27,698 nucleotides of DNA, taken from positions 1-27,698 of the forward strand of contig CADBPX010000021.1 of the NCBI GenBank assembly GCA_902796625.1. The letters are read 5' to 3'. This document shows, one piece after another, positions 1-7,362 of the stretch. The notes beneath the pieces are model-generated. The model saw nothing but the letters and a program-made list of their open reading frames with translations, was not told the origin of the DNA and did no database searches. How positions within the stretch are numbered: the first letter of the stretch is position 1; each line of letters begins with the position of its first letter. Origin of the DNA: an uncultured Pseudomonadota bacterium. GTDB taxonomy: Bacteria; Pseudomonadota; Alphaproteobacteria; RF32; CAG-239. The position numbers and the translations under genes were made by a program.

Positions 1-664
1 CATTGCGGCGTAACGGTGCATTCAATTCGTTCCACCGCAAAATCATACGAAAATCGCCAATTCCCGAAGCGGCAAGCGTTTTAATCGGACCGGAAGAAAT
101 AGCATTTACCCGAACTCCCTGTTTTCCCATATCAACCGCAGCATAGCGAACTGATGCCTCTAAAGCGGCTTTAGCAACGCCCATAATATTATAGTTAGGC
201 AACACTCGTTCAGAGCCTAAATAAGTCAAAGTTACAATCGAACCGCCTTCATTCATAATCGGCGAAGCACAGCGGCAAGCCTCTAAGAAAGAGTAGCACG
301 AAATATGCATTGTATTTAAGAAATTATCCAAAGTAGTGTCAATGGTCCGACCGCGTAACTGATCCTTATCGGAAAAAGCAATAGCATGAACCACAAAATC
401 AATTTTTCCCCACTTTTCACCCAACTCTTTAAAACACTGTTCCACCGAAGCAGAATCGGTAACATCACACTTAATTAACAGCGGATTATTGAGCTGTTCG
501 GCTAAAGGACGCACTCTTTTCTCAAGCATTTCATTTTGATACGAAACGGCAATTTGCGCACCATGTTCATTTAAAGCCTGAGCTATACCCCAAGCAATGG
601 ACTTATCATTGGCTAGTCCCATAATTAAACCTTTTTTTCCTGCCATAAGTTGTTCTGCAGCCAT
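1..664 (-). CDS. fabI: Enoyl-[acyl-carrier-protein] reductase (NADH), 3' end cut by window edge
   Basis: FabI catalyses the last reduction step of each fatty-acid elongation cycle in the cytoplasm, converting trans-2-enoyl-ACP to acyl-ACP with NAD(P)H. The 221 codons present read as a short-chain dehydrogenase/reductase fold. There is an N-terminal nucleotide-binding segment (KKGLIMGLANDKSIAWGIA, residues 10-28). The FabI-type catalytic pair follows: Tyr148 in TYLG, and Tyr158 with Lys165 in the Y-x6-K motif YNIMGVAK. The conserved ISSGPIKTLAASGI segment is at 189-202. Roughly 40-50 C-terminal residues lie beyond position 1. ATG at 664 is chosen because AAGGA sits 7 nt upstream; an internal ATG at 646 lacks this. 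It is divergent from the BrkB-like gene. FabI is the known target of triclosan and isoniazid-type inhibitors. The family call is secure. Confidence 0.95.
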   Translation of the reverse strand, partial: MAAEQLMAGKKGLIMGLANDKSIAWGIAQALNEHGAQIAVSYQNEMLEKRVRPLAEQLNNPLLIKCDVTDSASVEQCFKELGEKWGKIDFVVHAIAFSDKDQLRGRTIDTTLDNFLNTMHISCYSFLEACRCASPIMNEGGSIVTLTYLGSERVLPNYNIMGVAKAALEASVRYAAVDMGKQGVRVNAISSGPIKTLAASGIGDFRMILRWNELNAPLRRN

Positions 665-783
665 ATTAAAATCCTTCATATAATTAAAAACTACTGGACT
701 ACTTCCAAAAATAGAAGTAAGTTACTAACCAGTTACTTAAACAAATTTATTGGTTTTGTAAATCTTTTTTTGAAAGTTGTAAA

Positions 784-1656
784 ATGTTTAAACTGCCGAT
801 ATCTCCCAAAAGACGCCAAATTATCGAGCTTTTTGCTAAATATTTATTTAACCGTGTACAAAATGCCATGATCTTGCGTTCGGCGGCCGCACTGAGTTAT
901 ACCACTTTGTTAGCAGTCGTACCGTTTATAGCCGTTATTTTGGCAGTATTTGCCATTTTCCCGACCTTTGCCGATATGCGGGCTCAAGTTCAAGAAGCTC
1001 TTATTCGTTACGTTATGCCGGATATGATCCACAATGTACAAAATTATATTACCGGCTTCGTCGGCGCCGCCGGAAAGTTAACCACCATAGGTTTAGGCGG
1101 TATTGTGCTGACTGCGGTTTTTATGCTTTCAACCATTGAAGACAGTTTTAATTTTATTTTTCAAATTAAGCGCCGCCGTAAAATTACCACTAAAATTTAT
1201 GGTTACGCTTTTATTATTTTGGTATGCCCGATATTAATCGGATCCGCCTTGTATTTGAAGGGATATTTATTTACTATTCGTTACCTCAATCCGGAAAACA
1301 TTATCGGTTACAGTTGGATTGCAACCAACATTTTACCTCATTTGCCTACCTTGTTATGCCTGATGTTTGCTTATGTTTTGGTTCCTAATAAAAAAGTACG
1401 CTACAAAAATGCTTTTTATGGGGCTTTATTTGCCTCAGTTGCCATGTTTATTTTGCGCATCGGTTTTAGTTATTTTTTGGCACTGAATGTAACCTATAAA
1501 ACTCTTTACGGAGCTTTAGCAACGGTTCCGATGCTTTTAATTTGGATGTATTTATGGTGGAATGTCGTACTCTCCGGAGCAATTTTAACTGCCGCATTAG
1601 AAGACTTTCGCCACAAAAAAAGCCTGTGGCGTAAAATTTCCGCAAAACAAAAATAG
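784..1656 (+). CDS. YihY/virulence factor BrkB family inner-membrane protein
   Basis: The 290-residue protein has about six hydrophobic helices and the layout of the YihY/BrkB family, formerly misnamed ribonuclease BN. Family marks include the early segment with ALSYTTLLAVVPFIAVILAV (residues ~35-55) and the C-terminal stretch YKTLYGALATVPMLLIWMYLWW (~237-258), which precedes a last helix and a basic tail. The biochemical function of this family is not settled; it is an integral membrane protein with proposed roles in envelope physiology. The ATG at 784 has only a weak ribosome-binding site (GAAAG). The gene starts 120 bp from divergent fabI, so the two probably share a promoter region. No clear hairpin terminator follows it before the convergent glycosyltransferase pseudogene. 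Confidence 0.88.
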   Translation: MFKLPISPKRRQIIELFAKYLFNRVQNAMILRSAAALSYTTLLAVVPFIAVILAVFAIFPTFADMRAQVQEALIRYVMPDMIHNVQNYITGFVGAAGKLTTIGLGGIVLTAVFMLSTIEDSFNFIFQIKRRRKITTKIYGYAFIILVCPILIGSALYLKGYLFTIRYLNPENIIGYSWIATNILPHLPTLLCLMFAYVLVPNKKVRYKNAFYGALFASVAMFILRIGFSYFLALNVTYKTLYGALATVPMLLIWMYLWWNVVLSGAILTAALEDFRHKKSLWRKISAKQK

Positions 1657-1737
1657 TAACCGAGCTTATTTAGCTTTATTTCTTAACATTAAAACAGGTA
1701 AACCTAAAATTTATATTTACTTACGCTTTTTCTGGGC

Positions 1738-2736
1738 TTATTTTCTAAATATCGGTATACCGCAAAGATAATATTTTGTCGCCGTATTACCCCCCATTCT
1801 GCATACTTTCCACAGCGGTATCCCCAATATCATATATGTTGTACGCCAACCACGCTTCTTAATTGTTAAAAACGGGATAATTTTGAAAATCTTATATGAT
1901 TGTACGGATTTTACAGTATTTTTCATATTGATGTTTTCTTTAAGCATTCTTTCAAAAGTCCAAGTATTATCCAACTTTTCTCTAATTTCCGGATACTCAG
2001 TCAAAACATTTTTTAACTGTATATCATTTTTTCCCAATGTAACATTGGACTGCCACAAGCAGTCATCCTGTGTTCCTGAAATACAATTAAATTTCATAAT
2101 ACAATTTTCAACCACATGAACTGGAACATTATTTTTAGCTGCCATTGCCCAAAACCAAATATCATCAGCATATGGGCACAGATACATAAACTTTTTTTCG
2201 TTAAAAACTTCTTTATCAAAACAATGTGCAGGATATAAAACTCCTCCTATTCCGGTAAAAAAGTTATTGAAAAATGTACTGTTATCAGATATACATTGTC
2301 CCCATTGCTCATACGGCAAAATTTGATTTTCACGGAAAAGAATCCTATGAACCCGGTGAGCTTAAATTGCATTATGATTTTTAGCGTATGAAGAAACCAG
2401 AATTTCCAGCCAATCATGCTGATATAGAACGTCATCATCAGCTGTCACAACAGTAGCAGAAGGATATTTTTTTAGTGTAGGAATCAGCTTTTTATATGAT
2501 TTGATATCATTACACCACTCAATAGTTAATCCTTTTTGAGTTAATTCCAGTAATTTCTGAGGTAAATCTTTTTCTTTATGAGGAAATTGCTCCTCTGCCA
2601 ACCACAAAATAACTTTATCGGCTTTCATCGACTGATTTAATAAAGTTTCCACCGTCTGATTAACTATATCTATCCTTGCCGGATAAGAGGTTAAAGAAAC
2701 AATTATTTCCGACATTTCATGGGTTACTTTATCCAT
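1738..2736 (-). pseudogene. Glycosyltransferase (GT-A type) interrupted by one in-frame stop codon
   Basis: The reading frame is continuous over 332 codons except for a TAA at 2362-2364 (codon 125). The N-terminal part has the start of a GT-A sugar transferase (IIVSLTSYPARI, residues 11-22), the segment KVILWLAEEQFP, and a DxD-type metal/nucleotide-sugar site TADDDVLY (98-105). After the stop the same frame resumes as AHRVHRI, then FFTGIGGVLYP and PYADDIWFWAM, all typical of the same enzyme class. There is no frameshift. The downstream piece could only start at TTG 2319 without a clear ribosome-binding site, so it is unlikely to be a separate gene. An intact promoter and a GAGG site 6 nt before the ATG remain. 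It is either a recent pseudogene or a consensus error. The likely role when intact is LPS or capsule sugar transfer; donor and acceptor cannot be read. Confidence 0.8.
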
Positions 2737-2797
2737 TTAAATCCTCATTCTAATCTCTATTTCATTCCGTAAAAAAACAAAGTTCTATTCTTCTCCG

Positions 2798-2826
2798 ACT
2801 ATAACACAAAAAAAACACTTGTCCAA
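2798..2826 (-). promoter_or_regulatory. Putative sigma-70-type promoter of the interrupted glycosyltransferase
   Basis: On the minus strand, TTGGAC (2821-2826) and TATAGT (2798-2803) are separated by 17 nt. The -10 matches five of six consensus bases and the -35 three of six. It lies 62 bp upstream of the ATG at 2736, just beyond the stop codon of the HD-domain gene, so the glycosyltransferase has its own start signal. Confidence 0.5.
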
Positions 2827-2836
2827 CATCACATAA

Positions 2837-3658
2837 TCAATCCATAAATTTATGTGTATTTATATATTGTGTCAGATGATTTTTATATTCTTTTTTAAAT
2901 TTTTCATCATTACAATATTTATCCAACAATTCAAACAAACGCGGTAAAACTTCCAGTTTTCGGCAAAAGTCAATTGCATACTGATAATTAATATCCTTAA
3001 ACCACGATAAGTAACCGGCCACTCGATCAGCCATTGTTGAATGCTGATCACGCGGAATTGTTGTTTTCCCAAAAGCGTTACGCCGTACTAAATCCGAAAT
3101 AACACCGTCCTCTTGCGGCACATACTTATTTTTGCCTAAAAATAACGGTAAAATATCTGGTTCATAGGCCATCATCCTTAAATTGGCAATTTTATCGGCA
3201 TCACGAATGACAAAGCAAATTCTCTCAACTTCTTCTTGTAATTTCTTATTTTTAATATTTTGATACTCCTTGTCGGCATACAATTCCTCAATTACATGTC
3301 CGTGATGACGAATCGGCAACCAAATCCGTATATCATTATATTCCGGTATTTTACGCAAAAATTCCGCACCGACAGCTCCGTGATCAAAAGATTGTATATT
3401 CTCCCGAAAGCGAGCACTTATTTCCGCAAATCGGCAAACATCGTGTAATAAAATTGCCGTTTTTACCATATCAATATAATTATCGGTCCTATCTTGCAGC
3501 CATTGAATTCGCCGCACCAAGTAGTTTCCAGCCCCCATAACCTGCATGGAATGGCGCCACTTTTCCTGAGCATAAGCCAACCACTGCGGTTGTTCACGCA
3601 CCACCGCCATGCACTTTACAAACTCGTCTTTTAGCAATAAGTACCCTTTTTTCGGCAT
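2837..3658 (-). CDS. HD-domain metal-dependent phosphohydrolase
   Basis: The 273-residue soluble protein carries the HD superfamily metal-binding signature. This comprises His36 (KWRHSMQV), the His72-Asp73 doublet (LLHDVCRF), His93 (FDHG), His118/119 (IRHHG) and a later Asp153 (RDADKIANL). This order is typical of HD phosphohydrolases acting on nucleotides or phosphate esters, but the substrate cannot be predicted. There is no signal peptide or transmembrane segment. The start is supported by AAGGAG 7 nt upstream of ATG 3658. It is divergent from recA with about 200 bp between, and it precedes the glycosyltransferase by 100 bp on the same strand. Nothing in the neighbourhood identifies a pathway. 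Confidence 0.82.
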   Translation of the reverse strand: MPKKGYLLLKDEFVKCMAVVREQPQWLAYAQEKWRHSMQVMGAGNYLVRRIQWLQDRTDNYIDMVKTAILLHDVCRFAEISARFRENIQSFDHGAVGAEFLRKIPEYNDIRIWLPIRHHGHVIEELYADKEYQNIKNKKLQEEVERICFVIRDADKIANLRMMAYEPDILPLFLGKNKYVPQEDGVISDLVRRNAFGKTTIPRDQHSTMADRVAGYLSWFKDINYQYAIDFCRKLEVLPRLFELLDKYCNDEKFKKEYKNHLTQYINTHKFMD

Positions 3659-3750
3659 ATCAAATCTCCTTTTTTTGCTTTATCACATTTTGTTACCCGA
3701 TATATCTTTTTCTTATTTTATTCACAGCTTAAAGATTATTCTTGCATTTA

Positions 3751-3765
3751 GAACAAAAATAGAAC
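3751..3765. promoter_or_regulatory. LexA-type SOS box upstream of recA
   Basis: The sequence GAAC-AAAAATA-GAAC is an exact GAAC-N7-GAAC direct repeat (GTTC-N7-GTTC on the other strand), the LexA operator known from alphaproteobacteria. It begins three bases after a TTGCAT -35-like element (3742-3747) and ends 95 bp before the recA ATG, so bound LexA would cover the promoter spacer. Its placement before recA makes the call strong. Confidence 0.88.
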
Positions 3766-3860
3766 AATATACATTTCAGCGGATAAATTGATGCTAATGT
3801 TTGAGTTTTTGCAAAAAATACGTGAAGATAGCGTAGAAAATTATATAAGAGGAAAAATAC

Positions 3861-4889
3861 ATGGAAAAAGATAAAGCATTAGAAGCGGCCTTAAGTCAAA
3901 TTGAACGTGCCTTCGGTAAAGGCTCAATTATGCGCCTCGGCCAAAATACCAACATAGATATTGAAGCAATCTCAACCGGTTCTTTGGGGATTGATATTGC
4001 TCTGGGAATCGGCGGTATGCCGAAAGGACGTATTGTCGAAATTTACGGCCCGGAAAGCTCCGGTAAAACAACTCTGGCCTTGAGTGTTGTTGCTCAGGCG
4101 CAGAAAAAAGGCGGAACCTGCGCTTTTATTGATGCCGAACACGCTCTGGATCCGTCTTATGCTAAAAAAATCGGCGTTGATGTCGAAAATCTGTTGATCT
4201 CTCAACCGGATTCCGGCGAACAAGCTCTGGAAATAGCCGATACTTTGGTTCGTTCCGGTGCAATTGACGTTTTGGTTGTCGACTCGGTTGCTGCTCTTGT
4301 ACCAAAGGCCGAATTAGAAGGCGAAATGGGAGATTCACATATGGGCTTGCAGGCTCGTTTGATGAGTCAGGCTCTGCGTAAGTTGACTTCAACCGTGGCT
4401 CGTTCTAATACGCTTATCATCTTTATTAACCAGATTCGTATGAAAATCGGGGTTATGTTCGGCAATCCGGAAACCACAACCGGCGGCAACGCACTTAAGT
4501 TTTATGCCTCGGTTCGTATGGATATCCGCCGTGTCGGTGCAATCAAAGATAAAGATGAGGTTATCGGTTCGCAAACTCGCGTTAAAATCGTTAAAAATAA
4601 AGTGGCACCGCCGTTTAAGACCGTTGATTTTGATATTATGTACGGCGAAGGAATTTCTAAAACCGGCGAGCTTATTGATTTAGGTGTAAAATCAGGCATT
4701 ATCGAAAAAGCCGGTGCGTGGTTCTCATACAACGGCGACAAAATCGGTCAAGGCCGTGAAAATGCCAAAAATTTCTTAAAGCAAAATCCGCAAATTGCTG
4801 ATGAAATCGAATCGAAAATTCGTGCTGATGCCGGTCATTTGACAACCGAAATGATTGCCGATGACGAACCAATTTCCGATGAAGACTAA
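3861..4889 (+). CDS. recA: Recombinase RecA
   Basis: RecA forms ATP-dependent filaments on single-stranded DNA, drives strand exchange, and stimulates LexA self-cleavage in the SOS response. The 342-residue length is normal. The Walker A motif GPESSGKT is at residues 63-70. The Walker B-type strand IDVLVVDSVAALVPKAE, the L1/L2 region (MGLQARLMSQALRKL, then FINQIRMKIGVMFGNPETTTGG) and an acidic C-terminal tail (DDEPISDED) are all present. ATG 3861 has AGAGGA about 8 nt upstream. The LexA box at 3751-3765 indicates SOS control, and a strong hairpin terminator follows the stop codon directly. It appears to be monocistronic. No anomalies. Confidence 0.99.
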   Translation: MEKDKALEAALSQIERAFGKGSIMRLGQNTNIDIEAISTGSLGIDIALGIGGMPKGRIVEIYGPESSGKTTLALSVVAQAQKKGGTCAFIDAEHALDPSYAKKIGVDVENLLISQPDSGEQALEIADTLVRSGAIDVLVVDSVAALVPKAELEGEMGDSHMGLQARLMSQALRKLTSTVARSNTLIIFINQIRMKIGVMFGNPETTTGGNALKFYASVRMDIRRVGAIKDKDEVIGSQTRVKIVKNKVAPPFKTVDFDIMYGEGISKTGELIDLGVKSGIIEKAGAWFSYNGDKIGQGRENAKNFLKQNPQIADEIESKIRADAGHLTTEMIADDEPISDED

Positions 4890-4901
4890 ATCGATATATA
4901 T

Positions 4902-4932
4902 AAAAAAGCTCATCTTGAAGATGAGCTTTTTT
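4902..4932. terminator. Bidirectional Rho-independent terminator after recA
   Basis: A perfect 14-bp inverted repeat (AAAAAAGCTCATCT, loop TGA, AGATGAGCTTTTTT) starts 12 nt after the recA stop codon and reaches the stop codon of the convergent membrane-protein gene. A and T runs on the two sides let it act on both strands. Confidence 0.92.
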
Positions 4933-5401
4933 ATATTGAAGTAGCAGCCCAAAAACATGTAAGTGCTCCAAACGCCAATCCGGTTAAGATACTTTGCATA
5001 ATCGGTATTTTGTATTGTTCAACATTTTTACCTTTATTAGAGGCATGTGCCCAACAAATCCCGACAATTATCAAGATAACCCAATAACCAAGACAGGTAG
5101 ACTGCCACATTGTTCTTTGATTATTATGGGTTAGAGAATTAACCGCCAACCCCGCTCCTAAACTGACCATGATAGCAATTCCAGAAAAAACAATTCGCTG
5201 TATTGCCTTAAGTGCAGCTTTCTTTCGACCACAAATTTTATAGCTCTGCCAAGACTGAAGTGCCCATAGCATTGTTGCTATTGCCGCAATGCTTAAAAAA
5301 AATGCATTTTCAGTCATCTGCGGCCGAAAAGACTTAACAATAATAACGCACACCAAGGGTATGATTAAACAAGCAATAATTTTGTAACCGTAATTTGTCA
5401 T
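4931..5401 (-). CDS. Small multi-pass membrane protein, unknown function
   Basis: I do not recognise this 156-residue protein. It has about five hydrophobic segments: ~7-24, 34-50, 69-88, 105-119 and 133-155. A basic cytoplasmic-looking loop (SYKICGRKKAALKAIQR) lies before the third. Its length, layout and a shared KA-x-QR motif before a helix resemble the neighbouring gene at 5518-5991, so the two may be distant paralogues. No Shine-Dalgarno sequence is visible before ATG 5401. A good promoter (5438-5467) would give a leader of about 30 nt. It is monocistronic, ending in the recA terminator. The composition and promoter make a real gene likely, but the function is unknown. Confidence 0.72.
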   Translation of the reverse strand: MTNYGYKIIACLIIPLVCVIIVKSFRPQMTENAFFLSIAAIATMLWALQSWQSYKICGRKKAALKAIQRIVFSGIAIMVSLGAGLAVNSLTHNNQRTMWQSTCLGYWVILIIVGICWAHASNKGKNVEQYKIPIMQSILTGLAFGALTCFWAATSI

Positions 5402-5437
5402 ACAATAAATATTTTAAATAATACAATTTATGCTGTT

Positions 5438-5467
5438 ATATTAAATTACGTTACACTCAAATGTCAA
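5438..5467 (-). promoter_or_regulatory. Putative promoter of the 4931-5401 membrane-protein gene
   Basis: On the minus strand a perfect TTGACA (5462-5467) is followed after 18 nt by TAATAT (5438-5443). The predicted transcript start is about 30 nt before ATG 5401. The perfect -35 makes this a convincing site; the -10 is weaker. Confidence 0.55.
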
Positions 5468-5476
5468 TCTTAATAT

Positions 5477-5512
5477 AAAATAAACCGCTCACATTAATGA
5501 GCGGTTTATTTT
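5477..5512. terminator. Rho-independent terminator after the 5518-5991 gene
   Basis: A perfect 15-bp inverted repeat (AAAATAAACCGCTCA / TGAGCGGTTTATTTT) has a 6-nt loop, CATTAA. It lies 5 nt beyond the stop codon of the minus-strand gene at 5518 and separates it from the promoter of the next gene. T-rich sequence on both flanks allows function in either direction. Confidence 0.88.
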
Positions 5513-5517
5513 AACTG

Positions 5518-5991
5518 TTAAATGTGCATTGCAAAGTTGGCCGTTCCGACACCTGCCAGCGCAACTGAAGAATACGCCGCATATTTTATGAACTGCACGA
5601 GTGGCTGATTATCTTTTCCACGTAACAATATTCCAAAAAGGAATAGAGCACCGACAAATGTCGCTACCGCCAGTCCAAGAACAATTACCCATAGCATACT
5701 CATATTCCAGCCGAATGCGCGGCAGATAAAATATCCTATGAAATACGCAACCGATACACCGGCAACAGCCAATGATGTTCTTTGCGCCGCTTTACCTACC
5801 GGTTTATCCAACCATGTTGCTTTTTTATCGGGATAAACGAAAGCCATTCCGATCCACACGGCAACAGCCCACACGGCCAGAAAAGCAGCTACTTGATCCC
5901 CGTTCCAACTGGGAAGGGCTACGGCAACTACCAAAGACAACGCCATAGCGACCATAAACACTGCAAGACACTTAAAAGAAAAATTTTCCAT
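5518..5991 (-). CDS. Small multi-pass membrane protein, unknown function
   Basis: I do not recognise this 157-residue protein. Hydrophobic segments are near 7-27, 33-53, 73-92, 96-122 and 134-155. A charged loop (YPDKKATWLDKPVGKAAQR) lies before the third and another (LLRGKDNQPLVQ) before the last. The loop motif KAAQR matches KAIQR in the neighbouring gene at 4931-5401, and both proteins have a GK- or RGK-containing loop before the last helix, so a diverged tandem pair is plausible. There is no Shine-Dalgarno sequence before ATG 5991. Transcription should start about 37 nt upstream, from a TTGACA/TATACT promoter. Its own terminator follows. No functional clue is visible beyond membrane location. 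Confidence 0.75.
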   Translation of the reverse strand: MENFSFKCLAVFMVAMALSLVVAVALPSWNGDQVAAFLAVWAVAVWIGMAFVYPDKKATWLDKPVGKAAQRTSLAVAGVSVAYFIGYFICRAFGWNMSMLWVIVLGLAVATFVGALFLFGILLRGKDNQPLVQFIKYAAYSSVALAGVGTANFAMHI

Positions 5992-6034
5992 AAAAATAAT
6001 AATTTTAGTGATTAATAATTACATTATGTCACCC

Positions 6035-6062
6035 AGTATAACACATTTTTGTCTAATGTCAA
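6035..6062 (-). promoter_or_regulatory. Strong putative promoter of the 5518-5991 membrane-protein gene
   Basis: On the minus strand, TTGACA (6057-6062) and TATACT (6035-6040) are spaced by 16 nt. That is six of six and five of six matches to the sigma-70 consensus, among the best promoters in the window. It sits between the fba terminator and the ATG at 5991. Confidence 0.72.
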
Positions 6063-6072
6063 CCTCGGGATT

Positions 6073-6105
6073 AAAAAAAGTTCCCAGTATTGCATGGGAA
6101 CTTTT
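6073..6105 (-). terminator. Rho-independent terminator after fba
   Basis: An 11-bp perfect stem (AAAAGTTCCCA / TGGGAACTTTT) has an 8-nt loop and lies about 20 nt after the fba stop codon. Read on the minus strand, the stem is followed by a run of seven T residues. Confidence 0.9.
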
Positions 6106-6124
6106 ATCACAAATAACCTGAAAC

Positions 6125-7174
6125 TCAGATTTCGCCATTAGCATAACGTTTTGCCATTTCCGATAGCGGAACCGCTTTAATTTTGTCGGCATGTCCGGCC
6201 GCACCGAAAGCAATATAACGCTCTTCGCAAACTTTTTGCATTTCTTCAATTGCCGGTTTTAAGTACTTACGCGGATCAAATTCTGACGGATGTTCAGCAT
6301 ATAAACGACGAATCGCTCCGGTCATTGCCATGCGGGAATCCGTGTCAACATTAACTTTGCGAACGCCGGATTTAATTCCGCGCACAATTTCTTCCATTGG
6401 AACGCCGTAAGTTTGCGGGATATTGCCGCCATAGGCATTAATCAGATCCTGCAATTCCTGCGGAACTGATGATGAACCATGCATAACCAAGTGGGTATTC
6501 GGTAATTTGGCATGAATTTTTTCGATAACGTCAATTGCTAAAATTTCACCGTCCGGTTTGCGGGTGAATTTATATGCACCGTGTGAAGTACCAACAGCAA
6601 CAGCCAAAGCATCCAGATGGGTTAAACGTACAAATTCGGCGGCTTCGTCCGGATCGGTTACCAAACGCTTTTTATCGAGCTTACCTTCAGCTCCTACTCC
6701 ATCTTCTTTATCAGCCTTACCGGTTTCAAGCGAGCCGATAACTCCCAACTCACCTTCCACCGAAGCACCGACGGCATGAGCGCGAGCTACGGTTTCTTGG
6801 GTTACCCGTACATTATATTCAAACGATGACGGAGTTTTACCGTCGGCTTCCAGAGAACCGTCCATCATTACGGAAGAATAGCCGTTAACAATGGCCGATT
6901 GACAAATATTAACACTGGTACCGTGATCTTGATGCAAACAAATCGGCAGTTCCGGAAACATTTCAATTCCGGCGGCGATCATATGTCTGATCATCGGATC
7001 ACCGGCATACTTACGTGCACCGGTAGAGGTTTGAATAATCACCGGCGCATTAACTTTGCGTGCCGCCTGTAAAACGGCTATAATTTGTTCCATATTATTA
7101 ATGTTAAAAGCCGGAACACCATAATTATGTTCGGCTGCGTGGTCAAGAATTTGACGCATAGAAACTAAAGGCAT
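6125..7174 (-). CDS. fba: Class II fructose-1,6-bisphosphate aldolase
   Basis: This enzyme reversibly condenses glyceraldehyde 3-phosphate and dihydroxyacetone phosphate to fructose 1,6-bisphosphate in glycolysis and gluconeogenesis. The 349-residue protein shows the zinc-dependent class II features. These are the catalytic Asp and zinc His in HQDHG (81-85), the Glu in the VEGELG segment (~142), His198 (GTSHGAYKF) and His232 followed by the phosphate-binding GSSSVP. The proposed TGKADKEDGVG active-site loop is at 151-161. It resembles the CbbA-like subgroup, but no Calvin-cycle genes are nearby. ATG 7174 is preceded by AAGGAG at 7 nt. It is monocistronic, with its own promoter (7207-7236) and terminator. 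Confidence 0.96.
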   Translation of the reverse strand: MPLVSMRQILDHAAEHNYGVPAFNINNMEQIIAVLQAARKVNAPVIIQTSTGARKYAGDPMIRHMIAAGIEMFPELPICLHQDHGTSVNICQSAIVNGYSSVMMDGSLEADGKTPSSFEYNVRVTQETVARAHAVGASVEGELGVIGSLETGKADKEDGVGAEGKLDKKRLVTDPDEAAEFVRLTHLDALAVAVGTSHGAYKFTRKPDGEILAIDVIEKIHAKLPNTHLVMHGSSSVPQELQDLINAYGGNIPQTYGVPMEEIVRGIKSGVRKVNVDTDSRMAMTGAIRRLYAEHPSEFDPRKYLKPAIEEMQKVCEERYIAFGAAGHADKIKAVPLSEMAKRYANGEI

Positions 7175-7206
7175 TGTTTTCTCCTTAAATTAAAAATAAC
7201 TGAGAT

Positions 7207-7236
7207 TGAATATAGGTAATTTCATTTTTTTTGCAA
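7207..7236 (-). promoter_or_regulatory. Putative fba promoter
   Basis: On the minus strand, TTGCAA (7231-7236) is followed after 18 nt by TATTCA (7207-7212), about 35 bp before the ATG. The -35 and its upstream flank (ATAAAAAGCTTGCAA) are identical to those of the structured-RNA promoter at 16705-16732. Confidence 0.5.
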
Positions 7237-7362
7237 GCTTTTTATTTAAGTTGTCGTTTACCGAATTTTCCGTCTTTATTGTTTATGAATTAGTGTTTTT
7301 GCTTGTATTTTATGCTGTTTTCATATAGTTTGAATAACAATTTGGAAAGGTAGTTACAGCGA

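Noticed and set aside
2362..2364. Programmed stop-codon recoding in the glycosyltransferase
   Set aside because: The codon is UAA, not the UGA or UAG used for selenocysteine or pyrrolysine, and no recoding structure is evident. A nonsense mutation or sequencing error is simpler.
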